A stretch of 64,000 bases of DNA, from NCBI GenBank assembly GCA_036380835.1, contig DASVDZ010000031.1:36748-100747 (forward strand). Reading direction: 5' to 3'. Shown here in pieces: positions 18,002-25,921 of the stretch. Under the pieces are notes generated by a model. That model searched no databases. It had not been told where the DNA came from and saw nothing but the letters and a program-made list of their open reading frames with translations. Numbering within the stretch: position 1 is the first letter of the stretch; each line of letters begins with the position of its first letter. A program made the translations under genes and the position numbers. The stretch is from DASQJL01 sp036380835 (lineage in GTDB: Bacteria; Eisenbacteria; RBG-16-71-46; SZUA-252).

Positions 18002-19495
18002 TCACCCCGTGAGCAGCGCCACCGCGTCGTCCCAGGCCCGCACCCGCCGCGCGCGTTCCGCCGGCGCCATGCGCGGCCGGAACGTCCGCGCGCCGCGCGC
18101 CCCGAGCGGGGCGTCCTCCCGTCGCCGCCAGATCCCCGCGCCGATCCCCGCGAGGAGCGCCGCGCCAAGCGCCGTGCTCTCCGCCATCGCGGGACGAACG
18201 ATCGGCACGCCGAGCAGGTCCGCCTGGAGCTGCATCAGGAGCCCGTTGGAGGTCGCGCCGCCGTCCACCAGGAGGCGCCTCACCCGGCGCTTCGCGTCCC
18301 GCTCCATCGCCACGACGACGTCGCGCGTCTGAAACGCGATCGACTCGATCGCGGCGCGGGCGAGATGCCCGCGCGTCGTCCCGCGCGTGATGCCGCACCA
18401 GAGGCCGCGAACGTCGGGACGCCAGTGCGGCGCGCCGAGCCCGGCGAAGGCGGGAACGAGGTGCGTGCCGCCCGAGTCCGGCACCGTGCGCGCGAGCGCC
18501 TCGCTCTCGCCGGCGTTCCGGATGAGGCCGAGTCCGTCGCGGAGCCACTGGATCGCCGCTCCGGCGACGAAGACGCTCCCCTCGAGCGCGTACGCGATCT
18601 CGCCTCGCGGGCCGCACGCCACGGTCGTCAGGAGGCCGGAGCGCGAGGCGACCGGACGCGACCCGGTGTGGAGCATGAGGAAGCAGCCCGTCCCGTACGT
18701 GTTCTTGATCCCGCCCGCCGCGACGCATCCCTGGCCGAAGAGGGCCGCTTGCTGGTCGCCCGCGACGCCCCGGATCGGGATTCCGTCGGGGAGGCCCGGA
18801 ACGCCACGCGTCACGCCGAACGAGCCCGCCGACGGCCGGACCTCCGGAAGGAGCGCCGACGGCACGCCGAAGAGCGCCGTCAGATCCGCGTCCCACCGGG
18901 CCCGCCGGATGTCGTAGAGGAGCGTGCGGCTCGCGTTGGTCGGATCGGTCGCGTGCGTCGCGCCCCCGGTCAGCTTCCAGAGGAGCCAGCTGTCGACCGT
19001 GCCGAACGCCAGCGCGCCGCGGCGCGCGCGGGCCCCGAGCGCGCGGTGCTCGCGAAGCAGCCACTCGACCTTGGTCGCGGAGAAGTAGGGATCGAAGCGG
19101 AGTCCGGTCCGCCAGCGCGCGAAGGGCTCGAGCCCGGCGAGCCGAAGCGTCGCGCAGCGATCCGCCGTGCGCCGGTCCTGCCAGACGATCGCCGGCGCCA
19201 CCGGCCGCGAGGTCGCGCGATCCCAGAGGAGCGTGGTTTCCCGCTGGTTGGTGATGCCGATCGCCTCGAGGCGCACGCGGCGCGCGCCGGCCCCCCGGAG
19301 CGCGCCCTGGAGCGCGCGGAGCGTCGTCGCCCAGATCTCCTCGCCGCGGTGCTCCACCCACCCGGGGCGCGGGAAGTGCTGCGGCAGCTCGGCGTAGCCG
19401 CGCGCCACGACGCCCATCCTCCTGTCGAAGAGGAGCACGGTCGTTCCGGTGGTTCCCTGGTCGATCGCCGCGATCACCGCCGCGCTCCGGCTCAC
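18002..19495 (-). CDS. glpK: Glycerol kinase
   Basis: FGGY-family kinase of 497 residues phosphorylating glycerol to glycerol 3-phosphate. Diagnostic segments are AAIDQGTTGTTVLLFD at the N-terminus, the repeated ITNQRETTLLWDR, VWQDRRTADRC, NASRTLLYDI, VAGDQQAALFGQGC, KNTYGTGCFLM and LVDGGATSNGLLMQLQADLL near the C-terminus. Its GTG start overlaps the glpD stop by four bases (GTGA), so the two are co-translated. With glpD it forms a complete route from glycerol to dihydroxyacetone phosphate. No glycerol facilitator gene is adjacent. Confidence 0.95.
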   Translation of the reverse strand: MSRSAAVIAAIDQGTTGTTVLLFDRRMGVVARGYAELPQHFPRPGWVEHRGEEIWATTLRALQGALRGAGARRVRLEAIGITNQRETTLLWDRATSRPVAPAIVWQDRRTADRCATLRLAGLEPFARWRTGLRFDPYFSATKVEWLLREHRALGARARRGALAFGTVDSWLLWKLTGGATHATDPTNASRTLLYDIRRARWDADLTALFGVPSALLPEVRPSAGSFGVTRGVPGLPDGIPIRGVAGDQQAALFGQGCVAAGGIKNTYGTGCFLMLHTGSRPVASRSGLLTTVACGPRGEIAYALEGSVFVAGAAIQWLRDGLGLIRNAGESEALARTVPDSGGTHLVPAFAGLGAPHWRPDVRGLWCGITRGTTRGHLARAAIESIAFQTRDVVVAMERDAKRRVRRLLVDGGATSNGLLMQLQADLLGVPIVRPAMAESTALGAALLAGIGAGIWRRREDAPLGARGARTFRPRMAPAERARRVRAWDDAVALLTG

Positions 19496-21003
19496 GCCGT
19501 CGCCTCCTCGGCGTCGCCGCGGACCGCGTCGATCGCGCGCTCTTCCCGGTCGAGCGCCGCCAGGAGCCGGTCGACCTCGGCCGTGCGCCGCCGCTCCGAC
19601 CATCCGAGCACCGGCGCGAGCCACGCCGCGACCGGAACCGCCGCCTCCCGGAGCGCCCGCCCGTCGAGCCAGAGCCGCGTCCGCCTGAGGAGCACGTCGT
19701 CGAGCCGCCGCGCCTTCTCCGCGCGCGCGGCGTGCACCGCCTCGGCTTCGGCGACGGCGAAGCCCCCGGTCGTCGCGACGCGCCGCGGGAATTCGCGCGA
19801 GAGCGCCGCGATCGCGGCGTCGCGGCCGCCCGGAACCGGCGCCGTTCGCGTGTCGCACGGGCGGGCGCGGCCGCCGAGCGATCGCGCCGCGCCGTCCACG
19901 ACGCGCTCGGCGAGGCTCCGGTGCGTCGTGTACTTGCCCCCCACGATCGACCGCATCCCGGACTCGACGACGATCCGGGCCTCGCGCGTGTTCTCCCACG
20001 AACGATCGGCGCGCCCGCGGGCGAGCGGCCGGATCCCCGCGAAGGCCCGCACCGGCCGCGCGTCGCCGAGCCGCTCCGGAAGCGCCCGGGCGGCCTCCTC
20101 GAGGAGGTAGCGGACGTCCTCGGGGCGTGGAAGCGCAGCGCCCGGCTCCCCCGGATCGTCGTCGTCGGTGGTCCCGATCAGGGCGTGCTCCCCCCAGGGG
20201 AGGACGAAGAAGACGCGGCCGTCCTTCCGCGCGGTAAGGAGGAGCGCCCGCTCCACGGGCATGGGCACGACGACGTGGGTCCCGCGCGACCTGCGCACGG
20301 TCGGCTCGACATGGCCGCGCGCGAGCGCGCGCACCGAGTCGACCCACGGTCCGGTGGCGTTCACGACCAGCCGCGCCTCCTCCTCTCCGTCGACGCCGTC
20401 GATCGTGTCGCGGAAATGGACGCGCCACGCGGCATCGTCCACGGTGCGCGCGATCGCGGTCAGCTCCGCGTACGTCCGGACGCGCGCGCCCCAGCGCTCC
20501 GCGTCCAGGGCGATCGCGACGCAGAGCGCCGCGTCGTCCATCTGGGCGTCCCAGTAGACCGACCCGCCGAGGAGCCCCTCGGTCCTCAGGCCGGGAACCA
20601 TGGCCACGGCCTCCGCCGCGGAGACCTGGTGATGCTCCGCGAGGCGTTCCGACCCGGCGAGACCGGCGTAGAGCGCGAGTCCGAGCGACACGACGCCGCG
20701 CCGGCGCCCTTCGCGCGCGTAGTGCGGAATGAGGAACGGGAGCGGGCGGACGTGCTCGGGCGCCGTCTCGAGGAGACGGGTCCGTTCGTGGAGCGCCTCG
20801 CGCACCAGGCCGATCTGCGCCGTCTCGAGGTAGCGGATGCCGCCGTGGATCAGCTTCGACGTCCGGCTGCTCGTGCCGGAGGCGAGGTCGCCGCGCTCGA
20901 GGAGGAGGACCGTGAGCCCGCGGCGGGCCGCGTCGCGCGCGACGGCGGCCCCGTGGATCCCCCCTCCGACCACCAGGATGTCGACCACCCCGCGCCCCTC
21001 CAT
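19492..21003 (-). CDS. glpD: Glycerol-3-phosphate dehydrogenase, FAD-dependent
   Basis: A 503-residue flavoprotein of the aerobic GlpD type, oxidising glycerol 3-phosphate to dihydroxyacetone phosphate with transfer to the quinone pool. The N-terminal Rossmann motif is DILVVGGGIHGAAVARDAA, followed by GTSSRTSKLIHGGIRYLE, the substrate region VYWDAQMDDAALC, ATGPWVDSV and the later SIVGGKYTTHRSLAERVVD. The C-terminal helical domain is present. The ATG at 21003 starts directly before the FAD-binding strand. It is upstream of glpK and feeds the respiratory chain, as expected in an organism with several quinone-linked complexes. Confidence 0.94.
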   Translation of the reverse strand: MEGRGVVDILVVGGGIHGAAVARDAARRGLTVLLLERGDLASGTSSRTSKLIHGGIRYLETAQIGLVREALHERTRLLETAPEHVRPLPFLIPHYAREGRRRGVVSLGLALYAGLAGSERLAEHHQVSAAEAVAMVPGLRTEGLLGGSVYWDAQMDDAALCVAIALDAERWGARVRTYAELTAIARTVDDAAWRVHFRDTIDGVDGEEEARLVVNATGPWVDSVRALARGHVEPTVRRSRGTHVVVPMPVERALLLTARKDGRVFFVLPWGEHALIGTTDDDDPGEPGAALPRPEDVRYLLEEAARALPERLGDARPVRAFAGIRPLARGRADRSWENTREARIVVESGMRSIVGGKYTTHRSLAERVVDGAARSLGGRARPCDTRTAPVPGGRDAAIAALSREFPRRVATTGGFAVAEAEAVHAARAEKARRLDDVLLRRTRLWLDGRALREAAVPVAAWLAPVLGWSERRRTAEVDRLLAALDREERAIDAVRGDAEEATA

Positions 21004-21130
21004 GAACGCGCGCCCCGGCCGCGACCCGGCTCCGGCGCGGCGTGGGCAGTCTAGTGGACCCCGCCGCGCGTCGCCAGTGGAACGGTGGTATCCTGGCGCC
21101 CCGCGCGCGGACGCGGCGAAGGAGGAAGGC

Positions 21131-21907
21131 ATGAACGACACGAAGGGGCGGTGGGCGCTCGTGACCGGCGCCACCAGTGGGTTCGGCGCCGCCATCGCGC
21201 GGCGGCTCGCGGCCGAGGGCTGCCACGTGGCGATCACCGGGCGGCGCGAGGATCGCCTCCGCGCGCTCGCCGGCGAGATCGCGCGGTCGAGCGGCGTCGA
21301 GGCCGTTCCGCTCGCGTTCGACGTCCGGGACCGCGAGGCGGTCGAAGCGGCGCTCCGGGGCGCGGACGGGCTCCTCGACCGGCTCGACATCGTGGTCAAC
21401 AACGCGGGGCTCGCCGCGGGCCTCGACCCGGTCCAGGCGGCCGACCCCGACGACTGGAACCGGATGATCGACACGAACGTGAAGGGGCTGCTCTGGGTCA
21501 CGCGGACGGTGCTCCCCGGCATGATCCAGCGGAAGCGCGGCGACATCGTGAACATCGGATCGGTCGCGGGGCAACAGGCGTACGGCGGAGGCTCGGTCTA
21601 CGCGGCGACGAAGTTCGCGGTGCGCGCGATCACCGAGGCGCTCCGCTACGACGTGCTCGGCACCGGCGTGCGCGTGATGAACGTGGCCCCCGGGCTCGCC
21701 GAGACCGAGTTCAGCCTGGTCCGGTTCCACGGCGACGAGGCGCGCGCCCGATCGGTCTACCGGGGAACGCGGCCGCTTCGCGCGGAAGACGTGGCCGACG
21801 CGGTCGTCTGGTGCGTGACGCGCCCCCGCCACGTGAACGTGCAGGAGGTGCTCCTCATGCCGACCGACCAAGCCTCGGCGTACGCCGTCCACCGCCGGGA
21901 GGGGTGA
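21131..21907 (+). CDS. Short-chain dehydrogenase, YdfG-like (3-hydroxy acid dehydrogenase)
   Basis: A classical SDR of 258 residues with a GGAGGAAGG ribosome-binding site. The cofactor motif is VTGATSGFGAAIARR, the NNAG motif is present, and the active-site Ser, Tyr and Lys lie in NIGSVAGQQAYGGGSVYAATK. It closely resembles E. coli YdfG: the runs MIDTNVKGLLWVTRTVLPGM, APGLAETEFSLVRFHGDE and RPRHVNVQEVLLMPT correspond to YdfG positions. YdfG reduces malonic semialdehyde and oxidises serine and 3-hydroxy acids with NADP. The Arg after GATSGFGAAIA and in TGRRED favours NADP(H). Confidence 0.88.
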   Translation: MNDTKGRWALVTGATSGFGAAIARRLAAEGCHVAITGRREDRLRALAGEIARSSGVEAVPLAFDVRDREAVEAALRGADGLLDRLDIVVNNAGLAAGLDPVQAADPDDWNRMIDTNVKGLLWVTRTVLPGMIQRKRGDIVNIGSVAGQQAYGGGSVYAATKFAVRAITEALRYDVLGTGVRVMNVAPGLAETEFSLVRFHGDEARARSVYRGTRPLRAEDVADAVVWCVTRPRHVNVQEVLLMPTDQASAYAVHRREG

Positions 21908-21940
21908 CCGCCCTCCCCTCCTCTCCTCGCCGCGGCGCCG

Positions 21941-22741
21941 CTAGGCGGGTCGCTTCAGCACGTGGTAGAGGTTCCCGTTCTCTCCGGTCCGGTGCCGCGA
22001 GAGCGGGAATTTCTCGAAGCGGTCCCAGTAGATCGCCTCGAGGGAGAACGGGCTCTCGCCGACCAATCGGTCCACGTCCTCCTGGGTCCAGTAGCGGAGC
22101 ACGTGGTCCTCCTCGATCCGCCACCGCTCCGTTCCCCGCCGCGCCGTGATGAGGCAGCGCTGGTACGAGCGCTTGGCGGCGGCGTCCTCGCGCGCCACCT
22201 CCCAGAGCAGGGTCGTCGAGAGGTCCCCGCGGCGATTCCCCCACGGGCCGAATCGGGCGAGCTCGGGAGGCTCGTCGCCATAGGAGAGCTGCACGACGTA
22301 GATCCCGCCCGGTCGCAGCGCCGCCGCGGTCCGGCTCAGGTGCGCCGCGACCGAGGCATCGTCGAGCAGGTAGCCGATCGAATTGACCAGGTTGATCGCC
22401 GCGTCGAAGGGGCCGGGCGGGTCGAACGCGCTCATCTCGCCGCGGTGGATCTCGCCGCCTCGGGAGGCGAGGCGCGCCCTCGCGAACGCGACCATCTCCT
22501 CGCTCAGGTCGTATCCCGAGACGGCGTAGCCGCGCCCGGCGAGCGCCGCGAGGAGTCGGCCGGTCCCGCAGCAGGGCTCGAGCACCCGGCGCACGGATCC
22601 CCCCGCGTGCCGCGCGAAGACCGATTCCAGGAACGCCAGCTCCTTCGTGAGATCCCAGCCGAAGGCGACGTCGTAGATCTCGGGTCGATGGTAGAGAACG
22701 CCGCCGATTCGAGGCGCGGTTCCGGCGCGGTCCTGGCTCAT
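21941..22741 (-). CDS. Class I SAM-dependent methyltransferase
   Basis: A 266-residue Rossmann-fold methyltransferase. Motif I is RVLEPCCGTGRLLAALAGRGY, followed by the acidic ribose-binding position in VSGYDLSEEMVAFAR, and motif post-I DAAINLVNSIGYLLDD. The C-terminal half forms the beta-rich cap common in small-molecule methyltransferases. The substrate is not predictable. It starts 83 bases downstream of the cold-shock gene in the same direction, with a strong hairpin between them, and converges with the YdfG-like gene. Confidence 0.85.
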   Translation of the reverse strand: MSQDRAGTAPRIGGVLYHRPEIYDVAFGWDLTKELAFLESVFARHAGGSVRRVLEPCCGTGRLLAALAGRGYAVSGYDLSEEMVAFARARLASRGGEIHRGEMSAFDPPGPFDAAINLVNSIGYLLDDASVAAHLSRTAAALRPGGIYVVQLSYGDEPPELARFGPWGNRRGDLSTTLLWEVAREDAAAKRSYQRCLITARRGTERWRIEEDHVLRYWTQEDVDRLVGESPFSLEAIYWDRFEKFPLSRHRTGENGNLYHVLKRPA

Positions 22742-22759
22742 CGGTCCCCCGAAATGGAG

Positions 22760-22790
22760 GCGGGGCGGACGTCCGAAGACGCCGCCCCGC
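22760..22790 (-). terminator. GC-rich hairpin with UUCG loop after the cold-shock gene
   Basis: A 13-base stem with one bulged base closes on a C-UUCG-G tetraloop when read on the minus strand. The tail (CCTCCATTT) is only weakly U-rich, so it may terminate inefficiently or stabilise the cold-shock mRNA 3' end instead of separating it fully from the methyltransferase. Confidence 0.45.
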
Positions 22791-22823
22791 TCGAAGCGTT
22801 ACGTGCTGTGGTTCGCTCGGCGC

Positions 22824-23024
22824 TTAGGCCTTGCGGACGTTCGCCGCCTGCAGGCCCTTCGGCCCGCGGACGATGTCGAACTCCAGCCGCTCGCCTTCCG
22901 CAAGCGTCTTGAATCCTTCGCCCATGATTGCCGAGTAGTGAACGAAGACGTCCTCGCCACCCTCTTGCTGAATGAACCCAAAGCCCTTCGCTTCGTTGAA
23001 CCACTTCACGGTTCCTGTCGCCAC
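22824..23024 (-). CDS. Cold-shock protein, CspA family
   Basis: A 66-residue single cold-shock domain that binds single-stranded RNA and DNA and melts mRNA structure. The RNP1 motif KGFGFIQ and the RNP2 motif DVFVHYSAI are intact, and the N-terminus ATGTVKWFNEAKGFGF is canonical. The start is GTG at 23024, preceded by a strong GGAGGA site nine bases upstream. The gene has a long structured leader with its own promoter and an intrinsic terminator about 115 bases before the start, described separately. Confidence 0.96.
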   Translation of the reverse strand: MATGTVKWFNEAKGFGFIQQEGGEDVFVHYSAIMGEGFKTLAEGERLEFDIVRGPKGLQAANVRKA

Positions 23025-23136
23025 TGATGCAACTCCTCCAGAATACGGGGCTCGCGCCCCATCTTACCACCGCCACGAGGGCGGCTCGCCCGGCCACTTT
23101 GGTCGGGCCTCCGAGCGACGCATCGCCCAGATACAC

Positions 23137-23164
23137 AAAAAGCCGCAGGGTTGATTCCTGCGGC
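23137..23164 (-). terminator. Intrinsic terminator inside the cold-shock leader
   Basis: A perfect 8-base stem (GCCGCAGG with CCTGCGGC) closes a 7-base loop and is followed by five U residues on the minus strand. It is a textbook Rho-independent terminator located about 113 bases before the cold-shock start codon and about 70 bases after the predicted transcription start. Confidence 0.8.
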
Positions 23165-23205
23165 GTTGAAACCACGTCGGTGTTTCGTACAACCAGCAGG
23201 TAACG
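23137..23205 (-). ncRNA. Candidate leader RNA or small RNA upstream of the cold-shock gene
   Basis: A promoter and terminator bracket about 69 bases with no plausible ORF. The product could be a stand-alone small RNA or the terminated form of a cold-shock mRNA leader whose readthrough is regulated. The sequence alone cannot distinguish these. Confidence 0.45.
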
Positions 23206-23211
23206 ATACGG

Positions 23212-23240
23212 AGTATCGGCCGGAATCCTCGACTTGTAAA
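23212..23240 (-). promoter_or_regulatory. Sigma70-type promoter of the cold-shock leader
   Basis: On the minus strand TTTACA (23240-23235) and GATACT (23217-23212) have the optimal 17-base spacing. Each hexamer differs from the consensus at one or two positions. Transcription would begin near 23205 and run towards the terminator and the cold-shock gene. Confidence 0.6.
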
Positions 23241-23284
23241 GCACTATTTTCGGCCCCCGCGCGCGCGCTAAGATGGGCGGCGCC

Positions 23285-24340
23285 ATGGACGAGACGCCGC
23301 TCCGCATCGGAATCCTCTACGACGAATGGCACGAGACGGTGGACGCCGACGCCGGGGCGCCCGCCGCGCCGAGCGGAGGGCGCCGGCGGAAGCGCGAGAA
23401 GAGCGACCGCGAGGAGATCTTCGACGCGCTCCGGAAGTTCGGGCACGATCCCAAGTACCTCTGCCTCGACGGCCGGAGGCGCTCCCTCGTGGCCCTCGCG
23501 CGCGCCGACGTCGATCTGATCTTCAACCTGACCGAGAGCTACGCCGGCGACGACACGAAGGACATCCACCTCGCGGCCTATCTCGATCTGCTCGGGTTCC
23601 CCTACACGGGATCGGGACCCGCCGGGCTCCATCTCGCGCAGGACAAGGCGGTGGCGAAGCGGCTCTTCGAATTCCACGGGATAAGGACGCCGCGCTTCGC
23701 GGCCGTCTACCGCGGCCGTCTCGACTCCTCGCACGACGTCCAGTTCCCCGTGATCGTGAAGCCGAAGCGGGAGGACGGCTCGATCGGGATCGAGTTCAAC
23801 GCGGTCGCCGGGTCGATCAAGGAGCTGATGGAGCGGATCGACGCGCTCCACGCCGACCTCGACTCGCCCGTGCTGATCGAGGAGTACATCGAGGGCCGGG
23901 AGCTCTACGTCGGGGTCCTGGGCAACGATCCGCCGCAGGCGCTTCCGATCGTCGAGCTCGACCTCGCCGATCTTCCCGAGGGCGCCCCGCGGATCGCGGG
24001 CACCGAGGTGAAGTGGGAGCGCGGCACGGAGGCCTATCAGCGGACGAAGCTCCGCCTCCCCGACGACCTGTCGGAGGAGACCGCGGTGGCGATCCAGGAG
24101 ACCGCCGTCCGCGCCTGCCGCGCCCTCGACGTGCGCGACTACGCGCGCGTGGATCTCCGCCTGGCGCCCGACGGGACGTGGTACACGCTCGAGGTGAACC
24201 CCAATCCCTGGCTCCACTCGACGGCGGAGTTCGCGATGGCGGCGAAGGCGGCCGGGCGAGACCACGCCTCGCTCATCCAGGAGATCGTCCGGACGGCGAC
24301 GTCCCGCTCCCACCCGGGGCCCTACTCGCTCGTCCGTTGA
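23285..24340 (+). CDS. ATP-grasp ligase, D-alanine-D-alanine ligase-like
   Basis: A cytoplasmic ATP-grasp protein of about 351 residues. It has the N-terminal subdomain LRIGILYDEWHETVDAD, DLIFNLTESYAGDD (the serpent-like substrate loop of Ddl), YTGSGPAGLHLAQDKAVAKRLF, the ATP-binding strands FPVIVKPKREDGSIGIEF and PVLIEEYIEGRELYVGVLGN, and the metal-binding end RVDLRLAPDGTWYTLEVNPNPWL. A charged linker at residues 20-40 is unusual. True Ddl enzymes have different substrate residues, so this is more likely a peptide or amino-acid ligase of unknown substrate. An ATG four codons upstream (23273) is an alternative start. Confidence 0.8.
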   Translation: MDETPLRIGILYDEWHETVDADAGAPAAPSGGRRRKREKSDREEIFDALRKFGHDPKYLCLDGRRRSLVALARADVDLIFNLTESYAGDDTKDIHLAAYLDLLGFPYTGSGPAGLHLAQDKAVAKRLFEFHGIRTPRFAAVYRGRLDSSHDVQFPVIVKPKREDGSIGIEFNAVAGSIKELMERIDALHADLDSPVLIEEYIEGRELYVGVLGNDPPQALPIVELDLADLPEGAPRIAGTEVKWERGTEAYQRTKLRLPDDLSEETAVAIQETAVRACRALDVRDYARVDLRLAPDGTWYTLEVNPNPWLHSTAEFAMAAKAAGRDHASLIQEIVRTATSRSHPGPYSLVR

Positions 24341-25889
24341 GGAGCGCCCCGAGCACGTTTCGCGTGATCCGCCTCGCGTCCTCGCTCGCCCGCGCGGGAC
24401 GCGCCGCCGGCGCCCCCCAGTCGTCGAGCCCCCACGCCCACTGGATGGTCCCCGCGGCGAAGACGACCGCGCCCGACGCGGCGGCGTAGACGGTCGCCTC
24501 GCTCGCCTCGCCGCCGCCGTCCCGGAATCGGACCGGCGACCGCGCCAGAACGGAGAGGCCGGGCGGAGACCAGCGCGCGTACAGGGAATCGCCGGCGAAT
24601 GACCGGTCGATCTCGTAGCCCACGAGCCCCCGGATCGCCTCGCTTCCTCCCTCCGCGATGCCGGTGCCGGCGTAGACCCACGAGCCGCGGGCCGCCGCGC
24701 GGGGGACGAAGTCGGCCTCCACGTCGCTCTCCGCGCGCGGGGTCATGACGCCGAGGAGCGCGACCTCGGGGCGGCGCGGGTGGAGATCGCGGAACCGGAC
24801 CGTGAGGTCGCGGTCCGCGGCGGTGTTCCAGAGCGAGTCGCGCGTGTAGTCCTTGGAGCAGAAGATCACGCGGCGCGGGGAGCCGTCCGCGGACGCCTCG
24901 AGCCGCACCTGCCAGTAGCCCGTGTTGGCGCCGAAGCAGGCGATCCCCGTACCGTGGTCGCGCGCCGCCTCGAGGCGATCCCGCTCTCCCCGCGACCAGT
25001 ACTCGTCGTGCCCCGCCAGGATCACGCCGCGCCGCCCCGCGGCGAGCGCGCTGTCGGCGTCGAGGTCGAGTCCCGTCGCGTAGGCGACGTCGTATCCCCT
25101 CCGCTCGAGCCAGCGGATCATCGGATACTCCCAGCCGCCCCGGTACGGCCCGTGCGTCACGGTGAGGAGCTCGCCCGCTCCGAGCCCCGCCCACGCGCCC
25201 GGCCCGCTCGCGTACGGGCGGTCGAACGACACGCGGAGGGCGCGGCGCCCACCGTCGCTGTTGAAGTCGTAGAGGCTCGTGCCGCCCCACGCGTTGTACG
25301 CCTGCCACGTGGAGACCGCGAGCGGGAAGAGGAGCGGCGCGCGCCGGTCCGGCCTCTCACGGATGACGAACGGGACGTAGGCCTGCTTGCCGTCGTCCGA
25401 GGCGGTGAGCCGCGCGAGGTAGACGCCGGTCGGCCAGTCCACTCCCACGACGACGCGCGCCGACACGGGCCACGCGCACGTGACGAGGCCGTCCTCCGGC
25501 CGCGGCGCGGGCCGGGCCCGCGCGCCGCCGGGGACCCGCGCCTGCCTCGCGACGAGCCGGGCGCCGCGGCCCCCATACCAACCCAAACGGTAGACGTCGA
25601 TATCCAACCACGAGGAGGCCGTGCTGACGTGGAGCGCGACCGTTTCCCCGGGGGCCGCGCTCGAGGGCGAGGCGTATCCCTCGATTTCGTTGCGGGTGGC
25701 GGGGTTAACCAGGCCCCAATCGCCCGACCCGGCGCGGGCGTTCTCGAGCGCGATCGGCGTCTCTGCGTTTCGTCCGCAGCCGGCCGGCAGCAGGACCAGC
25801 GACAGGAGGAGGCCGAGCCGCCTTGACAGCCCTCCGTGAATTCGGGAACATGGCCCGAAGTCGGTTCGTAGTGCCCCTGTCCCCCGCAC
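24273..25889 (-). CDS. N,N-dimethylformamidase beta-subunit-like lipoprotein
   Basis: Exported protein of up to 538 residues related to the large subunit domain of N,N-dimethylformamidase. Its lipobox is LVLLPAGCGRN near residue 38. An N-terminal beta-sandwich (SPSSAAPGETVALHVST, LDIDVYRLGWYGGRGARLV) precedes the catalytic-type domain with WQAYNAWGGTSLYDF, GWEYPMIRWLERRGYDVAYATGLDLD and LAGHDEYWSRGERDRLEAARD. Such domains also occur in uncharacterised proteins, so amidase activity is not assured. The frame opens at a GTG at 25889 that overlaps the upstream divergent promoter region; the real start may be later. Its 3' end overlaps the convergent ATP-grasp gene by 68 bases. Confidence 0.72.
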   Translation of the reverse strand: MRGTGALRTDFGPCSRIHGGLSRRLGLLLSLVLLPAGCGRNAETPIALENARAGSGDWGLVNPATRNEIEGYASPSSAAPGETVALHVSTASSWLDIDVYRLGWYGGRGARLVARQARVPGGARARPAPRPEDGLVTCAWPVSARVVVGVDWPTGVYLARLTASDDGKQAYVPFVIRERPDRRAPLLFPLAVSTWQAYNAWGGTSLYDFNSDGGRRALRVSFDRPYASGPGAWAGLGAGELLTVTHGPYRGGWEYPMIRWLERRGYDVAYATGLDLDADSALAAGRRGVILAGHDEYWSRGERDRLEAARDHGTGIACFGANTGYWQVRLEASADGSPRRVIFCSKDYTRDSLWNTAADRDLTVRFRDLHPRRPEVALLGVMTPRAESDVEADFVPRAAARGSWVYAGTGIAEGGSEAIRGLVGYEIDRSFAGDSLYARWSPPGLSVLARSPVRFRDGGGEASEATVYAAASGAVVFAAGTIQWAWGLDDWGAPAARPARASEDARRITRNVLGALLNGRASRAPGGSGTSPSGRSPG

Positions 25890-25921
25890 GCCGTCCTCAC
25901 ACCTTCCTAAGGAGAGATGGA

